Assembly: GCA_037952775.1 (NCBI GenBank) | Contig: JBANAY010000003.1 | Coordinates: 32,860,001 to 32,924,000, forward strand | Length of the DNA stretch: 64,000 nt | Reading direction: 5' to 3' | From: Clonostachys chloroleuca | Lineage: Eukaryota > Ascomycota > Sordariomycetes > Hypocreales > Bionectriaceae | Part shown: positions 25,277-36,387 of the stretch, one piece after another | Layout: each line of letters opens with the position of its first letter | Numbering within the stretch: position 1 is the first letter of the stretch | Notes under the pieces: generated by a model | Seen by the model: only the letters and a program-made list of their open reading frames with translations | What the model was told of the DNA's origin: nothing | The model's database searches: none | Program-made: the position numbers and the translations under genes

Positions 25277-26066
25277 GCAGATAAAATGATACCCTAAATA
25301 ATGAGAGCGTTATAATGACTGGGGTTTTAGTTTCTTTTTTCTTCTTGCCTTTATTGAGCACGGGAAAGGGTACATGGCGTTAAATGGATGGAAACATCGT
25401 CTTCTGGCCTAGGATTTGTTGGTAGATCTATGTATCTGAAAGTCCGGGAGATATAAAGGACATCCACTGCCGCCTCTTTCAATATCATCCACGTCTCGCT
25501 GAATTTCGTCTCTTCTTCTCGTTCTGTATCCTAAATCACTGGATTACATTCCAATTGGAACCCACAAGACAATAATAAGAGCCTTCGCCTGGAACATTGC
25601 AGCGCATCCTATCATCTCCCATCATCACTATTCGAGTACTAGTTGGGCATTATAAATCTCAGCAGCTCAAGTATTACAAAAGGCTTAAAGAAGTGTTACA
25701 GTGTAAGTTATATGGGGAAAATTGAAATTGGGTTTATTTATCCTCTTAATAAGTATAAACTACATCCTTCATACTTTTTCTGGCTCACCTACATCTATGC
25801 CTAGAGATCTAATACTGGTGACATCAACATCAACAATAATAACAGCCCCAAATACGACCCTACAATCAGGCAACACAAGCTCTGGGACATCTAGACTTAG
25901 CTAGGTAGATTTAGAAGACTTTCGTATTATTGCCCCAAGTCGGAATAGTCATTTCCCCATCAAAAGTGAGTTCCTATCGAGCCAACCATCTACGGTCACA
26001 AAATTTCACCTATGTTGATATGATTTTTGCGCTTCTTATTGGCATCCTTGGCAAACCAGCCTGAAG
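25277..26066. other. Intergenic region, AT-rich in its right half
   Basis: Convergent region between the membrane-protein gene and the HET pseudogene. From about 25620 to 26040 it is AT-rich with short A/T and CAA/ATC-rich runs. No gene is seen. Confidence 0.5.
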
Positions 26067-28934
26067 TCAAACAAGTACAATCGTGAGAGGGTCATGGCAC
26101 AGACGTTGCAGTGCATCCTCAACTGCGGCCTGGTCCAACATCCGGAAGTAGCCGACTCTTTCGTACCGCTGCACCGAGCCCGCGATTGCCCGCACCACAA
26201 TGCCGTGAAGTTGTCGATCAGCAATGTAGGGATCAACATGGGAATTCCTAAATAAAAAAACAGCGAGGCAGAAAAGTCCCGCATGGCTCTCATCGGCCAT
26301 CGTGATGTCGGGATAAAAGGTCGCCTTGGAGGTGTCGAGATTGAACAGCGGTATCTGAAAATACAAAGCGACAGTTCGGGCAGCTTCTGGAGTCGACTCT
26401 GACGGAGTAGTCACATACAGGCCGAGGTCTTTCCAGATGCCCCTACTAACCGAGTCTGAGGATACTCGTACACGCAGCCAGTGCGAGATGGGCCCGTCAA
26501 CCGAAGCCCAGGACCAGGTGGGAATATCGCGTCTGGGCCTCCCTTTAGGCTGACTTGATTTTTTAAGCATCCAGAGCAGGTTGAGAGCAAACGCCTCCTT
26601 TCAGAGCCCCGCGACGAAGTGGCAGGGGACGAATCTTGCCAGGCCTGGGATGGCCACAAGCTTGTCCGTGTGGTTGGTCAGGTTGCGTTGAGAGTAATTC
26701 TCGACAACCTCATACCAGCAACTGAGGAACTCGATCTTCTCTTCCACCGACGCGCCCTTGAAGTGCACGAGCATTTCAAAGGCGCCACGCATGCCCATCC
26801 GAGCCGACTCGATCATCTCGCCTCTCCAAGTCCTCCACAAGAAATACTCTTGGTAGGCTTTGAAGTCTCGGAAGACACTGACTAAGTCGGAGAAGTCCAG
26901 AAATTCAAGGACGTTCAGGGAGAAGCTAGGGTTCCAACGCAAAACGTTTCCGTTGGCACGTATACCCGCGCGATCCTGTATTGGCCACCAGGACACTGTG
27001 TCGGTATTCCCTAAGAGTCTCGATACTTCGGTTCGCGTTCTCATCACGGCGTCCCAATCTATCTCGCTCTCCCATGTGAGTATGCTTTGACCTAGCGTGT
27101 CTGGAATCTCAAACCTCGAAACGCGAAAGGAGGGTAGGGAGGGTCGAGGAGGCCTTCTCGGGCCGAGCGGGACTTGCATTTTACCGTCCAAGCGGAAATG
27201 CGCCTTCTTGGGATACGGCTGGCCAAAGCCATGACTACTCGAGGCTTGTATCTCATTGCATTCGAATAGGACGAGGCCTTCGCAAAAGTGCAGGACCCGA
27301 CTCGCGAGTACGCGCTCCTGAAATGCCCAAGCCCGCGTGGTCAGCCGTGCCGACTCGACCTTATCCTTGAATAGGTCGGCCATGACCATGTCATGTCTCA
27401 TTGACGGGAAAGCATCCAGCGAGGTGTCTCCTTGCCGGACCAAGTGGCAACCGCCCGCGAGGGACGTCTTCGGAAAGAAGCAGCCGCCTTTTGAGTCTGT
27501 GGAGGCTGTGGCTGATAATACACACGTCGCATTTGCGTAGACGAGACCCATGGTTGGAGCTTCCTTCAGCCAGTCTTCTTGGCTTTCCTGGTGTTGGATT
27601 ATGCATAGAGCGTCGATCCACAGATATCGAATTCCGAGCTCCCTCGTAATTTTGATGGCGTGCTGGTAGTTCTTGTCCCATGTGGAAAAATCAGTGGGCT
27701 TCTTCATGTCGTCGATGTTCTGCTCGAGGAGAAGTGTTTTTGTTGAGTTGCCCCAGCAGTAGCTCAACGCAGCGTACTCTTTAATGGTTCGCGGCATTGA
27801 CAATTCCGATGTCACGATAAGGCGAACGTCTGGATCAGCGTTTCCCCCAACATCAATGAGCCGCGTGGGACGGAAGTCTCACAGACTTCGATCCATGAAA
27901 TCAGTCCCGCATCTTGTGTGGTCGCGATTACAACCGTCGATTTGTTCCCTCGCCCATTTCATAACACTGGATGAGTTGGTTGTGCCCAGAGTATCGCAGT
28001 TGTGAAATTCAAAGACTTATGCTGGGATGTCAATACTGTTTCGTGGACTGGGCGTTCGGACTCCTTACATACGTTTTTTGACCTCCCCGACCGCTAGAGG
28101 AAGGCCCAATGCTTTATAACCCGGCTCGTTGTCTACCAGTTGAATGCGCAATATGGGTCCTTCTCGGATGTGGGCTTCCTCCCATATTTTGATCATGTGT
28201 ATGGTTCCCGCAGCTTCCACGGCACCCCTCGATCCATCTTGCCAATGGCTGCGGGATGCAGCATCGTCGATAGCTAATTTGGAATGCTGCAAAAGGCTAC
28301 ACAAGGCACAGCTCCTTGAGGATATCATGAGGTCGTAGTTTTTAAGATGCGGGTGCATTTCAATAGGCCTTGTGAAAAGCCGCCAGGTGCCTGTCAGAAG
28401 AGCAGATGAATCTACCAGCGTTCGACATGTGCTACATAGCTCGCTTTCCCTCTCTCGTTTGCATCCTTGAGAACACTTGGACATTGCACCTTGTCTGAAC
28501 CGAGGCCGGCGTACAACGTAGAATTTTGAGAACAGGGTAAGGAACAGCGAGAACACAAGGTATAAGGAAGAAATGGTCCATTTAAGAGTGAAGTACAAAC
28601 AAAAATAGCAGAGGAAGGATATAGGTAGAAGTATAGAAAAGGGTAAAAGAATAATAAAGCGAAGACAGACGATAACTATAAAAACCAGCTGAATGAGGAA
28701 GGAAAGAACGAAGAAAACGATGACGAAGGGAGCTGAAACAAGATTCGCTAGATACGAGAGTAGACGCAGCAACGATGCCCGTAGTATCTCAAACCCATAG
28801 AGGAAGAAGGCCAAGAAAAATATTTCTGTCGGGAGTAATGATAGTAGCCCAGGCTCCATCCAAAAATGATATAATTGCCACCCTATAAACCCAGCCCATA
28901 GGCCAGGAAGCAAGATATCGTCAAAGAATTCCAT
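26067..28934 (-). pseudogene. HET-domain (heterokaryon incompatibility) gene with membrane N-terminus, two in-frame TGA
   Basis: HET-domain proteins trigger cell death or incompatibility after fusion of unlike hyphae. Exon 1 (28934-28073) encodes about 135 residues with several hydrophobic helices, then a cysteine pair region (CSTC, CALCSLL) and LRIQLV, typical of the part before a HET domain. A 57-bp intron (28016-28072; GTATGT..AAG) leads into one long frame, 28015-26067. HET landmarks: PTRLIDVG, YAALSYCWGN, LGIRYLWIDALCIIQ, YANATCVLSA, TRAWAFQERVLA, FECNE, DKLVAIPGLA and PTWSWASVDG. The frame is cut by TGA at 27881-27879 (codon 333) and TGA at 26603-26601 (codon 759), where the family has AGLW, so Trp TGG probably became TGA. 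Both are substitutions; the frame itself is otherwise open. Probable recent pseudogene, or two short readings. Confidence 0.8.
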
Positions 28935-29845
28935 CCTGCGAGTAAATCAGTGACGCCTTGGTTACGGGTCCCTCGCTTCCGATCAATGGGTCTGTTGACG
29001 AGGTCCGACTACGAAGCTGAACAATGTTGTGAGTGCACGATCTGACCTGACCCTTGTTTCCTCTGAGGGGTTTTTATTTAGGTACTCACCCAACCAATGT
29101 TAAATCCAAGCACCTGTCCTATAACGACCTAAGTTTTCACCTCGAGAAAATTAAGCTTCAGCTTTAGTGATCAATACTTATCAAAGTAGCATTAATAATT
29201 GACTTTGATCTTCTATAAAACTTATTATTATCAGAGTATAAATAACAAATTTATTTGCGGCGCCCAAAAGGGAGGAATTTCACCATCTAGATACTTTAAA
29301 ATCAAGCTCTCCAATTCATACTACCTGTTAGATAAGTGCATATCGTGATACGAAGCTTCAATTATGGAGATGTACGTTGCAATCTCAGACACCTGCATGC
29401 CATCAACAGCTAGCTCCTTTAGAAAGCTGGGTGGCAGTGCCATCTCCATCTTCTCACCCTTTTGCTCCCCTCTGCTTGGAGGAGTCGGTATAGATCAACA
29501 TCACGATCAAGACTGGAGCCTCTATTACCCCCTTGGGGCCCCTCCACCCAGTGTATCGCCATCACGTCATTGTTTCTGCTGTGGAAGCCAATGTTATTCT
29601 TTATTCCAGGCAGTACGCCCCGAACTATCGGGAAGTTTGCGATCAAGTCCTGGTTGTGGGTGAAGCAATTCTGTAAATCCATTTCCTTGTTAACTCTTTC
29701 ATCAGCCTCATCCGCGCTCTATGCGCTTTTTACCAGTGGATCTAACCTTGAGCTCTACTGTAACTAAGGAAGATCAGAGAAATACTTTTCAAAAGATGGC
29801 CGAGTACCGAGCCCCAGCCGTGGTTGATTGAAACCCGCCCCTGCC
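28935..29845. other. AT-rich intergenic region with an unexplained short open frame
   Basis: 29080-29360 is markedly AT-rich. A minus frame 29682-29419 (87 codons) and an overlapping plus frame 29364-29663 have no domain I know. They could be remnants of a gene, but neither has supporting splice sites. Confidence 0.4.
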
Positions 29846-31206
29846 TCAGGCTGCGGCAATCTCATTGGTCACATTGACGAAGGCCTCCCACTGCTTCCAA
29901 GCTTCACCACTCTTGAGAGCCCAGCGGGCACGTCTGACGCCCTCCTTCCAGCGCTGGCCGCCTGGGCCGCGCTCCTTAATGACATTCCCATCATCGCCGG
30001 GACCCATGTTGCTCGTGTCCGCCTCGCAGATTCCAGAGGCCACGAACAGGGTAGAGACATTGATGAGCACAAATTCCAGGAGGGGGTCGTCATCGGGGAA
30101 CTCGTTGTTCAGGATGCGCTGCAGGATTTGCGCATTCTCCTCCGGCTCCTTCCCGCCCGAGACCTCGTCGAGCGCGTGGGTGCTGAAGCCGAAATCACTA
30201 GGCTGTATCTGGAAGTGCTCGATGAAGGTCTCGCCGCCGGGGGTCTTGTCCTTAACCATCCAGCAGTTGGTGCGGCCGGCGCAGCTGACCTCGTCGAGCT
30301 CCTCCTCGCCGCACACGACCAGGGCTTTCCTGGAGCCGGCGATCTGGAGGGCCTCGGCGAAGGCGGGTCCGAGGTCCCTCCTGGCGACGCCGATGACACG
30401 GGCCTCGAGCAGGTCCTCGACGGGGTTGGAGAGGGGCCCGATGTTGTTGAAGATGGTCCTCCAGGGGAGCTGCCGGCGGATGGGGGCGACGTACCGCATG
30501 CCGGTGTGGAAGAGGGGCGCGAAGAGGAAGGCGTAGTTGGTCTCCGAGTACACCCTCTGGATGTTTGCCGGCGACACGGCGCTCAGGACCGGGGGGCGGG
30601 GCTGCATCTGGTTGACCAGGTCAGCGCTGCCCGACTTTGACGTGCTGGCCTTGTTTCCGTGCTTGGAGATGAAGAGCAGTGATGAGGCGATGATGGAGGC
30701 CGTGGTGCTGATGTTGAACGTGTTGTGGGAGTCTCCTCCAGTGCCAACAATGTCACACTAGCGAGTAGAGATATAATGTTAGCCACTGATTTTCGAGTTA
30801 TATGCCTTTTACCCTGTGTACTATATATGTATATATATGTGCGCCAAGGGCAAGAAGGAGAAAAGAAATCTCTTACCAAGCCACCATTGTACTGTCCCTC
30901 CTTTCTCCCTCGCTTCTCAATCACAGCCCGGAGAGTCTGCCAATTAATGGGCTCGGCTGCCTTGCGCATCGACGCTGCACATTTGGCCAGAACCTCTGCC
31001 TTGAAGTCCAGCTGGGTAAAGTGAAGAGCCATCAGCAGCGAGGCGGTCTGGGCCTCGCTGACCTGGTTGGTGAAGAAGTGCGAGATGGCATCGGAAATCT
31101 CATCACTGGAAACCTCTGCGTGGATAGGCCAGAGCTTGGACAACAATGGCTTGATATTGATCAGGGGCAGATCCTGCCCGCCGGGGTTGCCTTGTGGTGC
31201 GGACAT
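29846..31206 (-). CDS. TRP4: Anthranilate phosphoribosyltransferase (tryptophan biosynthesis)
   Basis: TrpD joins anthranilate and PRPP to phosphoribosyl-anthranilate, step two of the tryptophan branch. Exon 1 31206-30877, intron 30758-30876 (119 bp, GTAAGA..GCTAG, branch GCTAAC), exon 2 30757-29846; 413 aa. The N-terminal helical domain has FFTNQVSEAQTASLLMALHF. Splicing creates CDIVGTGGDSHNTFNIST, the glycine-rich PRPP/Mg loop, at about residues 111-125. Further landmarks are SKHGNKASTSKSGSADL, FLFAPLFHTGMRYVAPIRR, RTIFNNIGPLSNP and CGEEELDEVS. The start ATG 31206 is chosen because upstream codons contain no other ATG. It is divergent from ribulose-phosphate epimerase, and PRPP derives from the pentose phosphate pathway, which may explain shared control. 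A GCN4/CPC1 site lies about 200 bp upstream. Confidence 0.95.
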
Positions 31207-32017
31207 TGTGGGTGCTGGCAATCCTGATGGCTCGCTAAGTAGCAAGCAAAAGATGAGGGTGAAAGACCTGTGATCGACGAGGCGCGTTCACAGACAATTG
31301 AAGGTCCAGCCTAAGTGGTGGTCTGTTCGTTTGAATGAGTGTACGGACGTCTTTGGGAAATGAGGCTTGATTGGGTTGGCTGCTGCACTATCCGCAGTTG
31401 GGTATGACTCAGGTCCGCCGAAAGCGCCCCCCAACTGGGCGATGGTATCAGAGCAGGACACCACAACGTCTGAGCATTTCCAAGTGTCTGCCTTAGTACT
31501 ATGCGAATGTCCGCATTCTCTTTTGTTAAAGGTAAATTCCATCATCGGCGAGGTCACCTGTGCGTCATTACCAATTGATCAGGAGTGTAGAGCAATTCTC
31601 ATTCAGATGCACCGGGCATTGGCATGCCGCCCCCAGTTGGGTACACAGATAGGGCTGTCCCCCGCCCCCGGAAAGTAATTTGAACAAGCATTTATTTACA
31701 TGGAAAGCATTCCACACGTCGCAAAGAGCTCTGCACTGTGCACTTGGACATACCGTATCTGGCAGTCCTCGAGAAGGCCCCACAAGGGTGACAACCGTCC
31801 ATCGCGATGCCACTATTCCAACTCTGATTGCGGCATCGCTGTGCCAATAGCACCAGTGCGGGCGACTGTAGACCAAACCCCGCTGACATCACTCCACTGA
31901 AAAGCACCACCTCCAGCAGGCCGAAAGCCTGGAGAGAATCCATAATTATTCAAGGCAGGACCGCCAGCGAACCCGCCAACTTGTTTGACTTACAACCTCT
32001 ATCCTCGCTCGCCCAAG
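31207..32017. promoter_or_regulatory. Shared divergent promoter of TRP4 and RPE1
   Basis: 811 bases between two outward-reading genes. They hold one perfect TGACTCA site (31405-31411). Open frames in the region (31367-31678 plus, 31568-31876 minus) show no domain. No RNA gene is seen. Confidence 0.65.
31405..31411. promoter_or_regulatory. Candidate GCN4/CPC1 binding site (TGACTCA)
   Basis: A perfect palindromic TGACTCA, 194 bases upstream of the TRP4 ATG. Gcn4 in yeast and CPC1/CpcA in filamentous fungi bind TGA(C/G)TCA to induce amino-acid genes on starvation (cross-pathway control). At least two other perfect copies occur in the window away from amino-acid genes (33777-33783, 46034-46040), so chance is not excluded. 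Confidence 0.6.
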
Positions 32018-33069
32018 ATGTCTCCCAACGCCATCATTGCACCCTCGATTCTGTCGGCCGACTTTGCCCAGCTCGGCGCAGAATGCGCCCGCACAATGGA
32101 CCAGGGCGCCGACTGGCTCCATGTTGATATCATGTAGGAGCTCCCGCCCCGCATTGGAGAAGGTCCTTTCGAGAGTCAGCTCCAAGGTGGTTTACAGCAG
32201 AGGGGGATGAAGGATATCGATGAACTCATGCGCCAGTGTAGGGATGGCCATTTCGTGCCCAACATCACCTTCGGAGCGCCCGTCGTTGCAAAGATCCGAT
32301 CTCACGTTGACAAGCCCACCGAGAACCATGGCCGAGGCACCTTTGACTGCCACATGATGATTGCAGAGGTAGAAGCACACAATGACCATCCTTATCATGC
32401 CAGTTTAAGTTCGTAACGCTAACGAATTGGCTCGTCCAATCTCTCGTGAAGCCTAAGAAATGGGTCAAGGAATTCAAGAAGGCTGGCTGCGACCTGTACT
32501 GCTTCCACTACGAAGCAGCTTTCTCCTCCGCCGCCGAGAGCCCCGAGCAAAACACCGACGAGAAGACAAGCCCCAAGGCGCTGATTCGATATATCCATGA
32601 CCAGGGCATCCTGGCAGGAATTGCTATCAAGCCAGATACACCCGTGGATGTGCTGTGGGAAATTTTGGAAAACCCTGAGGAGAAGGAGAGACCAGATGTA
32701 TGAACTTTCAACTCCCCACCCCCTTGGGAGATGTTGATAACAGGACCTTTTGAGGTTCACCTAAGGAATACGAAGGCAGACTAAGACTAACATAAACTAT
32801 AGATGGTTCTCGTCATGACAGTTCACCCCGGATTCGGTGGCCAAAAGTTCATGGCCTCCGAGCTGCCCAAAGTGCAAGAGCTACGAAAGAGGTATCCCGA
32901 GTTGAATATCGAGGTCGACGGTGGTCTCGGGCCCGGGACCATTGACCAGGCTGCCGATGCTGGCGCCAATGTTATCGTGGCCGGCAGCGCCGTGTTTGGC
33001 GCAAAGGATCCGGCTGAAGTCATCTCACTGCTCCGGAAGTCGGTCGACGAAAGAAGCCAGAAGCTATGA
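32018..33069 (+). CDS. RPE1: Ribulose-phosphate 3-epimerase
   Basis: Interconverts ribulose-5-phosphate and xylulose-5-phosphate in the non-oxidative pentose phosphate pathway, in the cytosol. Exons: 32018-32133, 32242-32368, 32452-32697 and 32803-33069. Introns are 108, 83 and 105 bp; the product is 251 aa, the normal length for this TIM barrel. Signatures: [13 protein letters not shown], then [16 protein letters not shown] created by the first splice and holding metal ligands His and Asp. They are followed by DCHMMI (second metal His), [25 protein letters not shown], and [11 protein letters not shown] with the second catalytic Asp. The last is GSAVFGA, which binds phosphate. It is divergent from TRP4. 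Confidence 0.96.
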
Positions 33070-34610
33070 TTAGAAGCAATATAGATGGTCAAAGTTCAGG
33101 TATATAAGCGCAAATCTTGATGCTCGTGCCCATGGCGTAGACTAGGCCTCACATTATGTAGACCCTGAAGCATTCGCCGGACCCCAGAGCGAGCCTGCGT
33201 AAGTGCAGCCCATACAGAAAGTTTGAACCTACAAGAATGCAGCCGTATCCGATGGCTGTCACATAGACAAGTTAAAATGCAAAGGTTTCCACGATTGTAG
33301 TTACCCCTTCTCTTCCTAGGACTTACGAACTATAGCTATAGCGAGAGGAGAGAATATTTATATGCCTTACTAGGTAATTATTAAGCCTTAGTCGAGGCGA
33401 AGGAGATGATACATTGTCTGGAGGCTCATGAATGAGAAGGGGATGTATGGCGGGTGGTGGAATCGGCTAGAGCTATAGATAGGGCTGCCTCTAGAAGACG
33501 GGCAACGAATTGATGCTAGAAATTGAGATTGAAGTATAAAAAGCAAAATTGCTCTGCCCAACACGATAAGTTCGTAAATAAGGTGAAGCTTGAGTTTAGG
33601 GTTCGCCCATTCTCGCCCGAAGAGGTTCAATTCTAGCGGGAGGTCAGAGGGGCACTGTGTACTTGGTCCAGTACCTTCATTCTCGGCCAGTAGTCAGCAC
33701 AGCGCCCGTATTATACCAAGCTTACCCAAGTACCTGTGATGTAGTGCCCCACAACTATCGACCTGATAAATCAGGCTGACTCATAGTGGAAGTTTCGCCT
33801 TCCACCTGGTTCTGGTCTTTGGGGCGGAGTGCAGGGCAGCAGGTACTAATCCGCATCCTTCGTCCCCAGTCTCACCCGCTCAACCTCTCCTCGTCATCAT
33901 TCTGTTTCTTCAGCCTCTTGCCGCCAGAAGTCGGTCTGCACTCACTTCAACCAGCCAAAACCACATCTGCACGACATTCTCTACTCGCTCAACACAAGCG
34001 ACCACTTCAACGCCGACTTTTCGCTGTTCTGACGTTGTTTGTGCAGCGCTCAGACACCTTCACTGGTTCAGAACAGTCGGCCGGCAGAGATTTTTCTGTT
34101 TGCTGCTCCAGCTTTTTCCATCTAGAAGTTGATATTCCAGTCATCTCAAACTACAGCTACCTTCCGTCATCGACAATAATTCGGGTGAAAGAAGATTTCT
34201 TTGTTATTTAATATTCCCAAATTTCCTCTCTAGCGTTCGCCTTTGATTTTCCGATTACATCTCATTTGTGACACACAGTCGCACCAACAAATACACAAAC
34301 GCATCACGCGCATACATTCTTTATCGACCAGGGCCAACTCCGTCATCTCATCGCTCGCCCAGATCTCTCCTCAACATTCTTCTCTATCCCTCCACACACC
34401 GCCAAAGTGCATTCTCCACTCTATCTCCAGCTTGTGAACGATCGTCTCTGGACCTGCGAAGAACTCAAACAAGAAGAAGCAAAGTCTACTCGACGGGCAA
34501 TTGCTAAGAAGCGGGTTGAACTGCGAAGGCGGAATAAGGCTGCGAAGAAAGCCCGAAAAGTGTTTGACGAAATCAACAACATCTACACAGCGAAACCGTA
34601 CCAGGCCAAG
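33070..34610. promoter_or_regulatory. Intergenic region and CT-rich leader of TFIIB
   Basis: 33070-33780 shows no gene. From about 33840 to 34440 the plus strand is rich in C/T, like a core promoter and 5'-UTR. The last 204 bases before the TFIIB ATG are open in the same frame without an ATG and would encode a strongly basic/acidic helix-like sequence (see findings). Confidence 0.5.
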
Positions 34611-35659
34611 ATGTTCCCGCCAACTGGCGGAGATGGAGCCGGCGGGTTCAAGGAGGATTTAAACAACGTTTTATGTTGTCCAGACTGCAAAGAGATCCCC
34701 CCAACCTGGTGGAGGAATTCTCAAGCGGAGACATGGTGTGTCAAAGCTGCGGAGTTGTTGTTGGTACTCGTATCATCGACACAAGATCTGAGTGGCGAAC
34801 ATTTGCCAACGACGACCAAGGTGGTGACGACCCCAGCCGTGTCGGTGGACCTCAGGATGAGTTCATTGAAGGCGAGCAGTTGGCCACCAGCGTTGCCTTC
34901 TCGGAGTCCAAGGCACATAAGGCTTTGTCAAGAACCCAAAATAACACAAATGTCGACAAGGGACAGAAGAATCTCATGCAGGGCTACAAGGAGATTGTGG
35001 CCCTCTGCGAGACTATCAACATGGGTCAAAACGTGTCGAACGCGGCCAAGCACATCTTCAAGCTTGTCGACAAGCACAAAGTCCTGAAGGGCAAGCCTCA
35101 AGAGGCCATCATTGCTGGTTGCATTTTCATCGCATGCCGTCAGAATAACGTTCCTCGTACATTCCGTGAAATTTTCAACCTCACGTCAGTTCACAAGAAA
35201 GAAGTTGGTCGAGTGTTCAAGCAGCTCCAGGCATTCCTGCTTAAGATTCAAGACAAGGAGGGCGGAGAAGGCGCCACCGGCTTGAACACGGTCACGCACT
35301 ACGAGAACACTGCTGTTGGTGCAGCTGAGCTTTGTGGTCGTTACGTCTCCCAACTTGGCTTCAAGAACCAACAGAAGATCTCCAAGATCTCTCGCGAACT
35401 GGCCGAGCAAGGCATGGCCAAGAATCAGAATCTTTCTGGCCGATCTCCTCTTTCTGTTGCAGCCGCTTGTATCTACATGGCATGCCATCTAGTCGGAGAA
35501 CCCCGCGCTTCTCAGCCGATTGCCAAGCAAGCTGGTGTCAGCGACGGCACCGTCAAAACGGCGTACAGATTTCTCTTCGCCGTCCGAAATGAAGTTGTCA
35601 AGGAGGAGTGGCTCAAAGACGGCATGAGCATGGACAGCATCCCGCAAGTCCAAGCGTAG
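34611..35659 (+). CDS. SUA7: Transcription initiation factor TFIIB, one-base frameshift in the sequence
   Basis: TFIIB bridges TBP-bound promoter DNA and RNA polymerase II; it is essential. No intron. From ATG 34611 the frame gives the first zinc-ribbon half (CCPDCKE), then breaks at six C's (34697-34702). Reading resumes one frame over with PPNLVEEFSSGDMVCQSCG, the B-reader and second Cys pair. A seventh C restores one 349-aa protein, the normal fungal length. B-reader/linker: DTRSEWRTFANDDQGGDDPSR. The two cyclin folds follow: first KPQEAIIAGCIFIACRQNNVPRTFREI, second GRSPLSVAAACIYMACHLVGEPR. Because the gene is essential and everything after the break is intact, I read the frameshift as a base-call error. 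Confidence 0.93.
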
Positions 35660-36385
35660 AGCGCTGGGAAGCGAGGAAAGATAGTCCCTCAAAACGGAGG
35701 TCAAACCGGAAATCTTGAGGTCACTCTCAAGTGTATACCTGAAGAAGAACAACAACAACGCTGATGGAATCGATACTGCCGTGTATCGCCACAAAAAAAA
35801 AAGCCTTTGATTTCTTGCGCTGCTTTATGTTTACGACTGAAAGTTGATGCCAGTTTTGCCTTTAAGACAACCCGACCCCAGCGCTTCTGCTAGAAGACAT
35901 AAAAAATAAACTAAAAAAAAAACTTCCAAAAAGCAACAATAAGGGATCTGAGCACCAAGACGGTCTTGAGTTTAGCTACGATTTGAAGGGTTCTCTTATC
36001 CCCTTTTGTTTGCTTTTCCATTTCCCTGCTGTGGTTGGACAGGGACTCAGGGGTTTGACTTGGTATGCAAGTTTTGGTTTGGCTTCAAGGTGCAAACTCT
36101 GCGTGGAAGGTTGGATTGCTAGCTACTCATGGGAGGTCATTGGCACGCGATAACGCGCACAGATTGTGAACTTGATAGCGATTAGGCAGCGAGTAGGATG
36201 ACAATGCTCTCTTTCTCTCTTGGCTATGCTATCTCTTGTCATCTTTGGGTGCTGTCTGTCCGTGAAGTGATGCCAATATCCCTTGAGATGTCCAGCTGCT
36301 CATGCAGAAGCTAGTCACCCATCCAATCTGCCCATATTTTACCCTCTGATTCCCCTTAGTAATGCTGACACTGTCACAGTTAAGA

Positions 36386-36387
<2 letters not shown>

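Noticed and set aside
27879..27881. Programmed stop-codon readthrough or selenocysteine at the HET TGA codons
   Set aside because: Neither TGA is followed by a readthrough context such as CTA, ascomycetes lack selenocysteine machinery, and one stop replaces a conserved Trp, which fits ordinary mutation.
31367..31678. 103-codon frame inside the TRP4/RPE1 promoter
   Set aside because: No motif, and it overlaps an antisense frame; it lies where both promoters must be.
33777..33783. Second TGACTCA as a CPC1 site for TFIIB
   Set aside because: It lies about 830 bases from the ATG of a general transcription factor with no known amino-acid control; a chance match is likely.
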